Part shown: piece after piece, positions 16,732-23,984 of the stretch
Position numbering within the stretch: the first letter of the stretch is position 1
How the letters are laid out: each line of letters begins with the position of its first letter
NCBI GenBank assembly: GCA_963827335.1
Contig: CAWHAP010000001.1
Span: forward strand, 180,099 to 244,098
From: DASQMT01 sp963827335
GTDB taxonomy: Bacteria > Actinomycetota > Thermoleophilia > Solirubrobacterales > Solirubrobacteraceae
Direction of reading: 5' to 3'
Length of the DNA stretch: 64,000 bases
The notes under the pieces: generated by a model
Told to the model about the DNA's origin: nothing
The model's input: only the letters and a program-made list of their open reading frames with translations
Database searches by the model: none
Program-made: the position numbers and the translations under genes

Positions 16732-17325
16732 GTGACCACCCACTTCAACGACCTCCAGCTCGACGCCTTGCGCGAGCTCGCCAACATCGGCTCGGGCACG
16801 GCCAGCACGGCGCTGTCGTCGATGCTGGGCCGCGCCGTGGACATCTCGGTCCCGACCGCGGCGGCGCTGCCGTTCGCGGACGCCGTCGACGCCGTCGGCC
16901 CCGCCGAGAAGATCGTCACGGGCGTCATGATCGGGGTCAGGGGCGACATGCTCGCCACGGTGCTCCTGCTCATGGGCGAGCACGATGCGGGCATGCTGTG
17001 CGGCATGCTCGGCGTGGACCCGGCCGACGAGATGGCGGCGTCCGCCCTCGGCGAGATCGGCAACATCGTCGGCGCCTCCTACATCAACGCGCTCGGCTCG
17101 ATGGTCGGCCTCGAGATGGAGCCCGAGCCGCCGCTCTCGGCCACGGACATGCTGGGCGCGCTCGTCGCGACCGTGCTCGCCGGCCGCGCCGGCGCCGACG
17201 ACATCGCGCTGGTGCTCGACTCCGACCTCAGGGTCGAGGGCGAGGACTGCTCGATCTCCTTCCTGCTCGTGCCGTCCAGCGGCGGCGTGAACGAGCTCCT
17301 GACGCGTCTGGGCCTGGGTAGCTGA
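16732..17325 (+). CDS. cheC: CheY-P phosphatase CheC
   Basis: The 197-residue CheC dephosphorylates CheY-P and in other bacteria binds CheD. Both copies of the phosphatase signature [D/S]-x3-E-x2-N-x22-P are intact: DALRELAN with the Pro 23 residues further on, and SALGEIGN with the same exact spacing. This argues for two active sites, as in Thermotoga CheC. GTG at 16732 follows GAGAGGAAG and lies 14 bases after cheA. CheC and CheD adjacency implies the feedback loop in which CheD moves between receptors and CheC. Confidence 0.96.
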   Translation: MTTHFNDLQLDALRELANIGSGTASTALSSMLGRAVDISVPTAAALPFADAVDAVGPAEKIVTGVMIGVRGDMLATVLLLMGEHDAGMLCGMLGVDPADEMAASALGEIGNIVGASYINALGSMVGLEMEPEPPLSATDMLGALVATVLAGRAGADDIALVLDSDLRVEGEDCSISFLLVPSSGGVNELLTRLGLGS

Positions 17326-17326
17326 C

Positions 17327-17833
17327 ATGTCCGAGACCATGGTCCGCATGGGCGAATTCTCGACGTCCGCCGCCGCGGGCGACGTGCTCGTGTCCCTGGG
17401 CCTTGGCTCGTGCATCGGCCTGGCCCTGATCGATCGCAGGGCGGCCATCGCCGGCCTGGCCCACGTCGTCCTGCCCGCGGCCGAGGGTCGCGACGGCGCG
17501 CCCGGCAAGTTCGCCGACACCGCGGTGCCGACGCTGCTCGAGGCGGTCGTCGAGCTGGGTGCCCGCCGCACGCGCGTCGAGGCCGTCCTGGTCGGCGGCG
17601 CGAGCATGTTCTCCTTCGGGGGCAACGGGCTCGAGGTCGGCCAGCGCAACGACGCCGCGGTCCGCGAGGAGCTGCGCAAGCTGCGCATCCCCGTCGCCGC
17701 CACCGAGACCGGCGGCTCGCGCGGGCGCACCGTGCGCGTCGCCGTCGAGGGCGGCCGGGTGACGTCCCGTGCCGCCGGCGACACCGAGGTCGAGCTGTAT
17801 CCCAGCGCCGGCACTGCGCAGGTGGCGGCATGA
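17327..17833 (+). CDS. cheD: Chemoreceptor glutamine deamidase CheD
   Basis: The 168-residue CheD deamidates receptor glutamines and stimulates CheC. The catalytic cysteine is C29 (SLGLGSCIGLALID) and the His is H46 (LAHVVLP). The conserved KFADTAVPTLL, GGASMFSF and GQRNDAAVREEL blocks and the TGGSRGRTV block are all present. It starts one base after the cheC stop, and its own stop overlaps fliM (ATGA). The arrangement fits the non-enteric adaptation system of cheC/cheD bacteria. Confidence 0.96.
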   Translation: MSETMVRMGEFSTSAAAGDVLVSLGLGSCIGLALIDRRAAIAGLAHVVLPAAEGRDGAPGKFADTAVPTLLEAVVELGARRTRVEAVLVGGASMFSFGGNGLEVGQRNDAAVREELRKLRIPVAATETGGSRGRTVRVAVEGGRVTSRAAGDTEVELYPSAGTAQVAA

Positions 17834-18816
17834 GCGGCCAGGTCCTCTCCCCCGACGCCATCGCCGCCCTCGTCGAGGCGGCGAAGGACGGGCGCCTGCC
17901 CGAGGACTCGGGCAACGACCGCAACCGCCAGCGGCGGATGCGGACGGTCGACTTCACGCGCCCGACGAAGTTCACGACCGACCAGGAGCGGCGCATCAAG
18001 CGCGCCCTGGAGACCTTCTGCCGCACGGCGTCGACGCGCCTGTCGGCCGAGCTGCGCATGCCGCTCGAGCTCGAGATCATCAACATCAGCCAGCTCACCT
18101 GGGGCAACGCGCACGCCCAGGTGCCCGCGAGCTCGGTGGCCTGCCTGGTCGAGTCGCCGGGCGTCAGCACGAAGATGGTGCTCAGCGCCGAGCTGAACCT
18201 CGTCACGAGTGCGATCGACCTGCTGCTCGGCGGCGGGGGCGGCAGCGAGGGCGGCGCCGCGCAGCGCGACCGCCGGCTCACCGACATCGACTGGGCCCTC
18301 GCCCGGCACTTCCTGGACCGCCTGATCGCCCAGCTCTCGATCGTGTGGTCCGACGTGACCGACGTGGAGCTCGGCATCGGCTCGCTCGAGATGCACATGG
18401 AGACCGCGCAGACGGCCCCCGTGAGCGAGCCGACGCTGGCGCTGACCATCGAGGCGCGCATGGAGCGCGAGTCGGCCACGCTGGCGCTGCTGCTCCCCTA
18501 CTCCGCGATCGCCCCGGTCGCCCATCGCTTCTCCTCGCGCGACGACGTCGCCACGCACGGCGACGCGGACGAGGCGAACGCCGTGCGCGAGGCGGTCGGG
18601 CGCGTCGAGATGACCGTGCGCGCCGAGGTCGCCGCCGTCGACCTGCCGATCGAGCAGGTGCTCGCGCTGCAGGCCGGCGACGTGCTCCGGCTCGACGCCC
18701 GGGCCGCCGAGGGCGTCACGCTCTACGCCGGCGCCGTGCCGGTCCACCGCGCCATGCCGGGCCGCAGCGGCGGCCGGCGCGCGATCCAGATCACCGGAAG
18801 GGCGGGAACGTCGTGA
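17830..18816 (+). CDS. fliM: Flagellar motor switch protein FliM
   Basis: The 328-residue FliM forms the middle of the C-ring and binds CheY-P. The extreme N-terminus LSPDAIAALVEAA matches the CheY-P docking peptide (typically LSQxEIDALL). The middle CheC-like domain (about 40-230) begins VDFTRPTKFTTDQERRIKRALETF. The C-terminal SpoA domain (about 245-320) contains VRAEVAAVDLPIEQVLALQAGDVLRLD. The ATG overlaps the cheD stop, and the stop overlaps the next gene (TGATG). Apart from the next gene, no other flagellar structural gene lies in the window. Confidence 0.95.
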   Translation: MSGQVLSPDAIAALVEAAKDGRLPEDSGNDRNRQRRMRTVDFTRPTKFTTDQERRIKRALETFCRTASTRLSAELRMPLELEIINISQLTWGNAHAQVPASSVACLVESPGVSTKMVLSAELNLVTSAIDLLLGGGGGSEGGAAQRDRRLTDIDWALARHFLDRLIAQLSIVWSDVTDVELGIGSLEMHMETAQTAPVSEPTLALTIEARMERESATLALLLPYSAIAPVAHRFSSRDDVATHGDADEANAVREAVGRVEMTVRAEVAAVDLPIEQVLALQAGDVLRLDARAAEGVTLYAGAVPVHRAMPGRSGGRRAIQITGRAGTS

Positions 18817-19697
18817 TGACCGCAGAAGAGGCCCTGCTCAAGCTCGGCCAGTCCACCAGCGAGGCCGTCTGCGGCGTGCTCGAGATGTTCGCGCCGGGGC
18901 AGATCACGCGCGGCGACGTGGCCGTCGTGCCCTCCGGGAAGCACCCGCTCGAGGGCATCCCGGTCCCCGCCGTGTCGACGATGGTCTCCTACGTGGACGG
19001 CGTCACGGGCGGCAACCTGTTCGTGATGACCGTGAACGGCGCGCGCAGGCTCGCCGCGGCCATGATGGGCATCGAGCCCGACGAGACGGCCGCCGCGGCC
19101 GAGCTGTCGGAGCTCGAGCTCTCGGCGGTCGCCGAGGCGATGAACCAGATGATGGCCTCCGCCGCCGGCGCGACGACGTCGGTGCTCGGCACCGAGGTCG
19201 AGATCGGCGTCCCGGAGACCCACACCTTCACGTCGGTCGACGCCGCGCTGGACGCCTACGCCCCGACGCCGCACGCGACGCGCGCGGCGATCTCGGTGTG
19301 CGGCGAGCCCTGCCGGCTGATCCAGCTCGTGCCGAACGCCTTCGTCGTCCGCATGACGCGGGCGCTCGACGAGGCCGAGTTCACCGCGCCCGACCCGAGC
19401 GCCGCTCCGAGCGGTCCGGCCGTCGAGCGTCCGGTGGACGGTGCCCCGTCGCTGGCCGGCATCTCCGTGCGGGTCGCGGCCGAGCTCGGCCGGGCGACGC
19501 TGCCCTCCGCCGAGATCGTCGGCCTCCCCCCTGGGGCGGTCGTCGAGCTCGACCGGCAGGCCGACGAGCCGATCGACCTGTTCGTGAACGGCCGCCGGTT
19601 CGCCACCGGGCGCCTGATGGTGGTGGACGGCTCGGACTGGGCCGTCCGGATCGAAACGATCTTGACTGGGAACAACAATGAGAAGGAGGTGGCCTGA
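18816..19697 (+). CDS. fliY: Motor switch phosphatase FliY (FliN family)
   Basis: The 293-residue protein joins a CheC-like domain (about 1-165) to a C-terminal FliN/SpoA domain (about 215-290, ISVRVAAELGRATLPSAEIVGLPPGAVVELD). It is therefore FliY rather than the short FliN. The CheC part keeps one exact phosphatase signature, SAVAEAMN followed by Pro after 22 residues, so it should remove phosphate from CheY-P at the motor. Unlike Bacillus FliY, only one signature was found. An acidic Pro-rich linker joins the domains. The ATG overlaps the fliM stop. Confidence 0.92.
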   Translation: MTAEEALLKLGQSTSEAVCGVLEMFAPGQITRGDVAVVPSGKHPLEGIPVPAVSTMVSYVDGVTGGNLFVMTVNGARRLAAAMMGIEPDETAAAAELSELELSAVAEAMNQMMASAAGATTSVLGTEVEIGVPETHTFTSVDAALDAYAPTPHATRAAISVCGEPCRLIQLVPNAFVVRMTRALDEAEFTAPDPSAAPSGPAVERPVDGAPSLAGISVRVAAELGRATLPSAEIVGLPPGAVVELDRQADEPIDLFVNGRRFATGRLMVVDGSDWAVRIETILTGNNNEKEVA

Positions 19698-20057
19698 ATG
19701 GCCCGAGTGCTCGTCGTGGATGACGCGGCGTTCATGCGCAAGATGGTGAGCGACGCCCTGACCAAGGGCGGCCACGAGGTCGTCGGCGAGGCCGGCAACG
19801 GCCTGGAGGCGATCGATCGCTATCAGGAGCTGAAGCCGGACCTGACCACGCTGGACATCACGATGCCCGAGAAGGACGGCCTCACCGCCCTCAAGGAGAT
19901 CATCGAGCTCGACCCGTCGGCGCGCGTGATCATGTGCTCCGCCCTGGGCCAGGAGTCCAAGGTCCTCGAGTCGATCAAGCTCGGCGCCAAGGACTTCGTC
20001 GTGAAGCCGTTCCAGGCCGATCGCGTGCTCGACGCCGTCGGGAAGGCGCTGGGCTAG
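19698..20057 (+). CDS. cheY: Chemotaxis response regulator CheY
   Basis: The 119-residue single receiver domain carries the signal from CheA to the FliM/FliY switch. The acidic pair is VVDDAAFMRKM, the phospho-acceptor D53 is in TTLDITMPEKDG, the switch residue is S80 (IMCSA), and K102 is in FVVKPF. This is the Bacillus/Thermotoga type of CheY. The start directly follows the fliY stop, and AGAAGGAGGT inside the end of fliY is the strongest ribosome binding site in the operon, which fits high CheY demand. It is the last gene of the operon; a hairpin follows. Confidence 0.96.
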   Translation: MARVLVVDDAAFMRKMVSDALTKGGHEVVGEAGNGLEAIDRYQELKPDLTTLDITMPEKDGLTALKEIIELDPSARVIMCSALGQESKVLESIKLGAKDFVVKPFQADRVLDAVGKALG

Positions 20058-20065
20058 CGCCCTCC

Positions 20066-20090
20066 CGCTCCCGGCGGCAGGCCGGGAGCG
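20066..20090 (+). terminator. GC-rich hairpin after the chemotaxis operon
   Basis: CGCTCCCGGC (20066-20075) and its exact complement (20081-20090) form a 10-bp stem with a 5-base loop, nine bases after the cheY stop. No T-run follows, so it may end transcription only weakly or protect the 3' end. Confidence 0.55.
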
Positions 20091-20250
20091 ACGCGCGTCG
20101 CCCCTCGACGGCGGCGCGCAGCAGCGCGCGCAGCACGACCTGAACCCGCGCGCGCTCCTTCCTGCGGCGATCCCGTCGCCGCTCCTCCCTCCCCCGCGCG
20201 GGCCGGCTGCCCCGCGGCTGGCTGCCGGCGTGATGGCGGGCGCGGGGCGC

Positions 20251-20407
20251 ACGTCAACGGCCTGCATCGAGTGGGTGGGTGCGGTCCGCGGGTGGCGCCC
20301 CCAACGTCGCACGGCGGCGGCTGGGAGCGGGTGATGCGACGTTGAGGGGGTTATAGGACCCCAACGTCGCACGCCCCTCGCCGGCGGGCAGCCGTGCGAC
20401 GTTGGGG
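20251..20407. repeat. Second locus of the covarying hairpin repeat (locus B)
   Basis: Two hairpins have centres exactly 60 bases apart (20323 and 20383). Stem 1 is CAACGTCGCA (20302-20311) with 20335-20344. Stem 2 is CCCCAACGTCGCACG (20359-20373) with 20393-20407, 15 bp around a 19-nt loop. The flank ACGTCAACGG plus CATCGAG (20251-20270), a GGGTGG stretch and GGCGCCCCCAACGTCG match, in reverse orientation, the right half of locus A (about 1810-1900). The linker TATAGGACCCCAAC also matches locus A reversed. So this is another copy of the same family with different inner stem bases. Confidence 0.85.
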
Positions 20408-20490
20408 GCGTCCGCCCCGGGGCCACGCGGCGTGAAGGGTACGGCCGCCCTCCCCCGTGCGGGGGGCCCGGCGGGGGCGCGACTGCGGCC

Positions 20491-20508
20491 ACTGGACAAG
20501 TGTCCAGT
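20491..20508. promoter_or_regulatory. 18-bp palindrome, possible operator
   Basis: ACTGGACAAGTGTCCAGT is a perfect palindrome apart from its two central bases. A related imperfect site, TGGACGGATGTCCGA, lies at 20651-20665. Paired TGGAC half-sites suggest a dimeric regulator, but no regulator gene is adjacent. Confidence 0.4.
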
Positions 20509-20604
20509 CCTGGGCCGGCGTCCGGCGAATCGCGGTCGCGAAGCGTCTGCGTCGGGCGCGGAAAGCCCGGCGCAGAGCCAGATCACGACGCTCCGGATCC
20601 CGCC

Positions 20605-20631
20605 CTATCGGCGCGGACCCGAAGAACCTTG
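20605..20631 (-). promoter_or_regulatory. Sigma-28-like promoter pointing into repeat locus B
   Basis: On the minus strand CAAGGTTC (20631-20624), exactly 11 bases, then GCCGATAG (20612-20605) match the flagellar sigma consensus at five and seven of eight positions. No coding gene lies downstream on that strand for more than 500 bases; transcription would cross the hairpins at 20407-20302. This is a candidate non-coding RNA promoter and nothing more can be said from sequence. Confidence 0.35.
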
Positions 20632-20817
20632 AGAGGGGTCTAAACGGAATTGGACGGATGTCCGACTTTGGACTCCCGCCCGGTTCCCGGTACCTTCCCG
20701 CTCGTCTAGACAACAAGCGCATCCGCCACCGGTGTTGCAGCACCAAGGCGGCGGGTCGGAAAGGGACGATCATGGGCTTCACGCGTCCGTAGTCCGCGCG
20801 AAACATTTCGTCGACAC

Positions 20818-20840
20818 ACGAGCGCCTTACGGGCGCTCGT
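20818..20840 (-). terminator. Hairpin after HD-GYP gene
   Basis: ACGAGCGCC (20818-20826) pairs perfectly with GGCGCTCGT (20832-20840) around a 5-base loop, about 80 bases beyond the HD-GYP stop. A T-run is lacking on either side. It is the best candidate for the end of that transcript. Confidence 0.5.
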
Positions 20841-20918
20841 TGTCGTTCACGGGTCCTATCGGCAGCCTGCGCGGGCCGCTGGATCCGACGATCGTCCAGG
20901 TTCTGGTCGCTCGCGCCC

Positions 20919-22286
20919 TCAGGCGGCCAGCGTCCGCGGCGCGGCGTAGTCCACGACGCGGCTCTCCTGGTTGAGCTCCTCCTCGAAGTCCGCGTCGTCC
21001 GCGTGGCGGAACGTGACCGAGCGCTGCTCGAGCAGCCCGATGAAGGCCTCGACGATCCGGCCGTCGAGCTGCGAGCCAGAGACGCGCCGGAGCTCCGCGA
21101 TCGCCTCGCGCGACGAGACGGGCTGGCGGTAGGAGTCGCGCGACGTCATGACGTCGTAGGTGTCCGCGACCGAGATGATCCTGGCCGGGATCGGGATCTG
21201 CTCGCCCTCGAGCCCGTTCGGGTAGCCCGTGCCGTCGACCTTCTCGTGGTGGGCCAGGATGATCTCCGCCACGGGGCCGTAGCCCTCGATCCGGTTCACG
21301 AGCCGGGCGCCCTGCTCGGGGTGCATGCGCACGATGTCGAACTGCTCCTTCGTGAGGCGCGTGTCGGCGAACAGGATCGAGTCGGGGAAGATGAACTTGC
21401 CGATGTCGTGCAGCAGTGCCGCCGTGTGGGTCACGTCCTGCTCCTCCGCCGACATGCCCAGCTCCCGGGCGATCTCACGCGCGTAGCGGGCGACGGCCGC
21501 CGAGTGGCGCGCCGTCATCTTGTCGCGCAGCGACAGCGTCTGGAGCACCGTGCCCAGGAGGCCGACCTGGAGCGCGGCGAGCTGATGGGTGCGGACCTCG
21601 AGCTGGTTCTTGCGCTCGATCGAGCTCAGGGCGGTCTTCAGCAGGTACTGGAAGACCAGCACGATGACCGCGCATAGGCCGATGACGGCAAGCTTGCCGT
21701 CGTCATAGCTGTAGGCCACCGCGGCGGTCAGCATGCCGGTGGCGATCTCGACCGGCAGGACCGGGATGTACGTCACCTTGGTGCTGGTCCAGATGTCCTG
21801 CTTGTCGACGACGGCGCAGTCGACCGCGATGAGCAGGAAGTTCAGAGCGTTCGTGGCCAGGAAGACCCCGAGGACCAGCAGGATGTAGGTGGGCGCATCC
21901 GTGTCGAGCAGCCCCGCGCCGCCGAGTTGCTCGAAGACGACGCCCCCGACGAGCGGGAAGAAGGCGTAGGTCGACGTATTGGCGAGGACGGAGCGCCAGC
22001 TGCTCGTCTTCCGGACGGGCGCGAGCACGCAGATCACGCCCAGCACTGCGGCCGGGGTCGGTCCCATCACGGTCATCGCGAGAACGACCGTCAGGAACGC
22101 CGCGGACATGTTGAAGCGGCGCGTCTCCAAGCGCGCTGCCTCACTCGAGACCCCAAGCGCGAGCAGGATGATGAAGAGCAGCGGCGGCGTCCAATCCGCC
22201 GTGCTCGACAACATGACGCCTCCGATGACGGAGGCGCACAGCAACGCCGCTTGAGCGCCTACGAGAATCCGTTCCCCGCGCTTCAC
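20919..22286 (-). CDS. Membrane HD-GYP phosphodiesterase
   Basis: The protein has about six to seven membrane helices in its N-terminal 230 residues, then a short coiled linker (SSIERKNQLEVRTHQLAALQ) and an HD-GYP domain. The metal-binding HD is in LLHDIGK, followed by HPEQGARLV and the full HHEKVDGTGYPNGL signature, so it should be an active cyclic-di-GMP phosphodiesterase. Such proteins lower c-di-GMP and favour motility, which fits its place beside the chemotaxis operon. The start is unsure: GTG at 22286 (455 residues) leaves a divergent promoter gap, and GCCGATTA ends seven bases before it; ATG at 22340 would overlap the neighbour's start. No cheW or flagellar domain is fused. Confidence 0.9.
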   Translation of the reverse strand: MKRGERILVGAQAALLCASVIGGVMLSSTADWTPPLLFIILLALGVSSEAARLETRRFNMSAAFLTVVLAMTVMGPTPAAVLGVICVLAPVRKTSSWRSVLANTSTYAFFPLVGGVVFEQLGGAGLLDTDAPTYILLVLGVFLATNALNFLLIAVDCAVVDKQDIWTSTKVTYIPVLPVEIATGMLTAAVAYSYDDGKLAVIGLCAVIVLVFQYLLKTALSSIERKNQLEVRTHQLAALQVGLLGTVLQTLSLRDKMTARHSAAVARYAREIARELGMSAEEQDVTHTAALLHDIGKFIFPDSILFADTRLTKEQFDIVRMHPEQGARLVNRIEGYGPVAEIILAHHEKVDGTGYPNGLEGEQIPIPARIISVADTYDVMTSRDSYRQPVSSREAIAELRRVSGSQLDGRIVEAFIGLLEQRSVTFRHADDADFEEELNQESRVVDYAAPRTLAA

Positions 22287-22338
22287 GCCCGTGTAATCGG
22301 CAGTAATGAGTCGGACCTGTAGCGCACCGGAAACCGTC

Positions 22339-23670
22339 ATGGGCGCCCAGGCACTGTCCCCACGAGGACGCGCGATAGCCTGCCGCCGCATCGGGTCGAA
22401 TCTCGCACCGCTGCGCGTCCCGGCCTTCGGCCGGCTGCTGTTCTCCTACACGACGAACTCCATCGGCGACTACGTCGGGCTCGTCGCCCTCGCGCTGCTC
22501 GTGTACGGGGAGACCCGCGACCCGCTCGCCACCACGGCGTTGTTCATCGCGGCCCAGTTCCTGCCCGCGTTCCTCTCCCCCATGCTGACCGCGCACGTCG
22601 ACCAGCGGTCGCTGCGGGCAGTGCTCCCGGCCATCTACGCCGCCGAGTCCGTCCTGTTCGCCGTGCTGGCCCTTCTCGTCAGCTCGTTCTGGCTGCCTGC
22701 CGTGCTCCTGCTGGCGCTGGTCGATGGTGTTCTGATGCTGACCGCCAGGGGCTTGTCCCGCGGCGCGGTCAACGCGGTGCTCCAGCCCCGCGGACTGCTC
22801 CGCGAGGGCAACGGCGTGCTCAACATGGGCTTCGCCGCCGCCAGCGTGGGCGGCGCCGCCCTCGGCGGCCTCCTCGTCGACCTGTTCGGGATCGAGACGG
22901 CGCTGCTGGTCGACGCGGCCTCGTTCGCAGTGATCGCCGTCGTCCTGGCGACCTGCGGGAACCTGCCGCGGCCGGAGTCCGACGAGCGCGAGCCGATGCT
23001 CCAGCGCACGCGGGAGGGGATCCGGTACGTGCGCGAAAGCCGCTTGGCTCGGTTCCTCATCGCCGGCGAGGGGCTCGCGGTCGTGTTCTTCACGCTCATC
23101 GTGCCGATCGAGATCGTGTACGCGGCAGAGACCCTGAAGACGGACGACCTCGGCTACGGGATCCTGCTCTCGTCCTGGGGCGCGGGGATCGTCCTGGGCA
23201 GCCTCGTGTTCCTTGGCGTGCGGCGCTCCTCCGCGCGCGTCCTCATCCTCGGCTCCACGCTCGCGATCGGCTCTGCGTACCTCGGGATGGCCGTCGCGCG
23301 GGAGCTGTGGGTCGCGTGCGCGTTCTCGGTCCTCGGCGGCCTCGGCAACGGCATCCAGTGGGTGTCGGTGATGACGGTGCTCCAGGAGTCGACGCCGAAC
23401 GACCTCCAGGCGCGCGTCACCGGCCTCCTCGAGTCGGTCTCGGCCGCCATGACGGGCGTGGGGTTCCTCATCGGCGGCGTCATCACGGCGATCACCGAGC
23501 CGCCGACGGCGTTCGCCGTCTCCGGCATCGGCGTCCTCCTCATCGTCGCGCTCGGTGCGAGCCTGCGGGCCGTCCCCGACGCGCCGGCGCCGGTGCCGGA
23601 GCCACCCCGTCTGCCACAGAACACCGCCGACGCATCTTCATCGCCCTCCGCGGGCAGGACCAGTACGTGA
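22339..23670 (+). CDS. MFS transporter
   Basis: The 443-residue protein is a 10-12 helix major facilitator of the macrolide-efflux/enterobactin-exporter (MFS_3) type. It begins LRVPAFGRLLFSYTTNSIGDYVGLVALALLVY and keeps the loop LSPMLTAHVDQRSLRAVLPAIY where the family has D-x-x-D/R-R. It likely exports a small hydrophobic compound or drug; the substrate cannot be predicted. ATG at 22339 is used; an upstream in-frame ATG at 22306 sits eight bases after a TGTAAT box and could start a leaderless transcript. The stop overlaps the STAS gene start (GTGA), an unusual transporter/STAS pairing. Confidence 0.85.
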   Translation: MGAQALSPRGRAIACRRIGSNLAPLRVPAFGRLLFSYTTNSIGDYVGLVALALLVYGETRDPLATTALFIAAQFLPAFLSPMLTAHVDQRSLRAVLPAIYAAESVLFAVLALLVSSFWLPAVLLLALVDGVLMLTARGLSRGAVNAVLQPRGLLREGNGVLNMGFAAASVGGAALGGLLVDLFGIETALLVDAASFAVIAVVLATCGNLPRPESDEREPMLQRTREGIRYVRESRLARFLIAGEGLAVVFFTLIVPIEIVYAAETLKTDDLGYGILLSSWGAGIVLGSLVFLGVRRSSARVLILGSTLAIGSAYLGMAVARELWVACAFSVLGGLGNGIQWVSVMTVLQESTPNDLQARVTGLLESVSAAMTGVGFLIGGVITAITEPPTAFAVSGIGVLLIVALGASLRAVPDAPAPVPEPPRLPQNTADASSSPSAGRTST

Positions 23671-23984
23671 GCGACCCCGTCACCGTCACCGTCGAGGGCC
23701 AAGAGGCGACCGTCGCCCTCGAGGGCGAGTTCGACATGCCCGCGACGTTCACGGTCGAGCCCGCGATGGAGGAGGTCGTCGCCCGTGACGGCCTCGACGC
23801 CATCACCGTGGACCTGTCGCGGCTCAGCTTCATCGACTCCACCGGGATCGGCGTGCTGATGCGGCTCGAGGAGGAGAGCCGGGCACGCGGGGTCGCCCTG
23901 AGCATCCGCCCGGGCCCGCGCGAGGTGCAGCGGGTCTTCGAGCTCGCCGGGGTGTCGGACGCGCTTCCCTTCGCGGCCGACTAG
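23667..23984 (+). CDS. STAS-domain anti-sigma factor antagonist
   Basis: The 105-residue single STAS domain resembles SpoIIAA/RsbV. The phosphorylation loop SFIDSTGIGVLMRL carries the expected Ser. Such proteins bind an anti-sigma kinase and free a sigma factor, or pass switch signals. No anti-sigma kinase or partner sigma is adjacent. GTG at 23667 overlaps the transporter stop, so the two are translationally coupled. The stop overlaps the convergent rnj stop by four bases. It forms the right border of the chemotaxis block. Confidence 0.9.
   Translation: MSDPVTVTVEGQEATVALEGEFDMPATFTVEPAMEEVVARDGLDAITVDLSRLSFIDSTGIGVLMRLEEESRARGVALSIRPGPREVQRVFELAGVSDALPFAAD

Larger units (their letters stand above)
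20408..20918. other. Gene-free interval between chemotaxis operon and HD-GYP gene
   Basis: No credible gene is seen. The interval contains a 10-bp-class palindrome (20491-20508), a related imperfect one (20651-20665), a minus-strand promoter-like pair (20605-20631), and a strong hairpin (20818-20840). A 44-codon plus-strand frame at 20658-20792 has no ribosome binding site or domain. Base composition is less GC-rich around 20640-20820 than in the surrounding genes, which fits regulatory or untranslated DNA. I found no match to a known riboswitch core. Confidence 0.6.

Noticed and set aside
20658..20792. 44-codon open frame (MSDFGLPPG...)
   Set aside because: No ribosome binding site, no recognisable domain and atypical codon use; more likely untranslated.
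20640..20800. Possible cyclic-di-GMP riboswitch near GGAAAGGGAC
   Set aside because: The conserved GEMM core (GGACGCAAAGCC type) is absent and no c-di-GMP-controlled gene follows on that strand.
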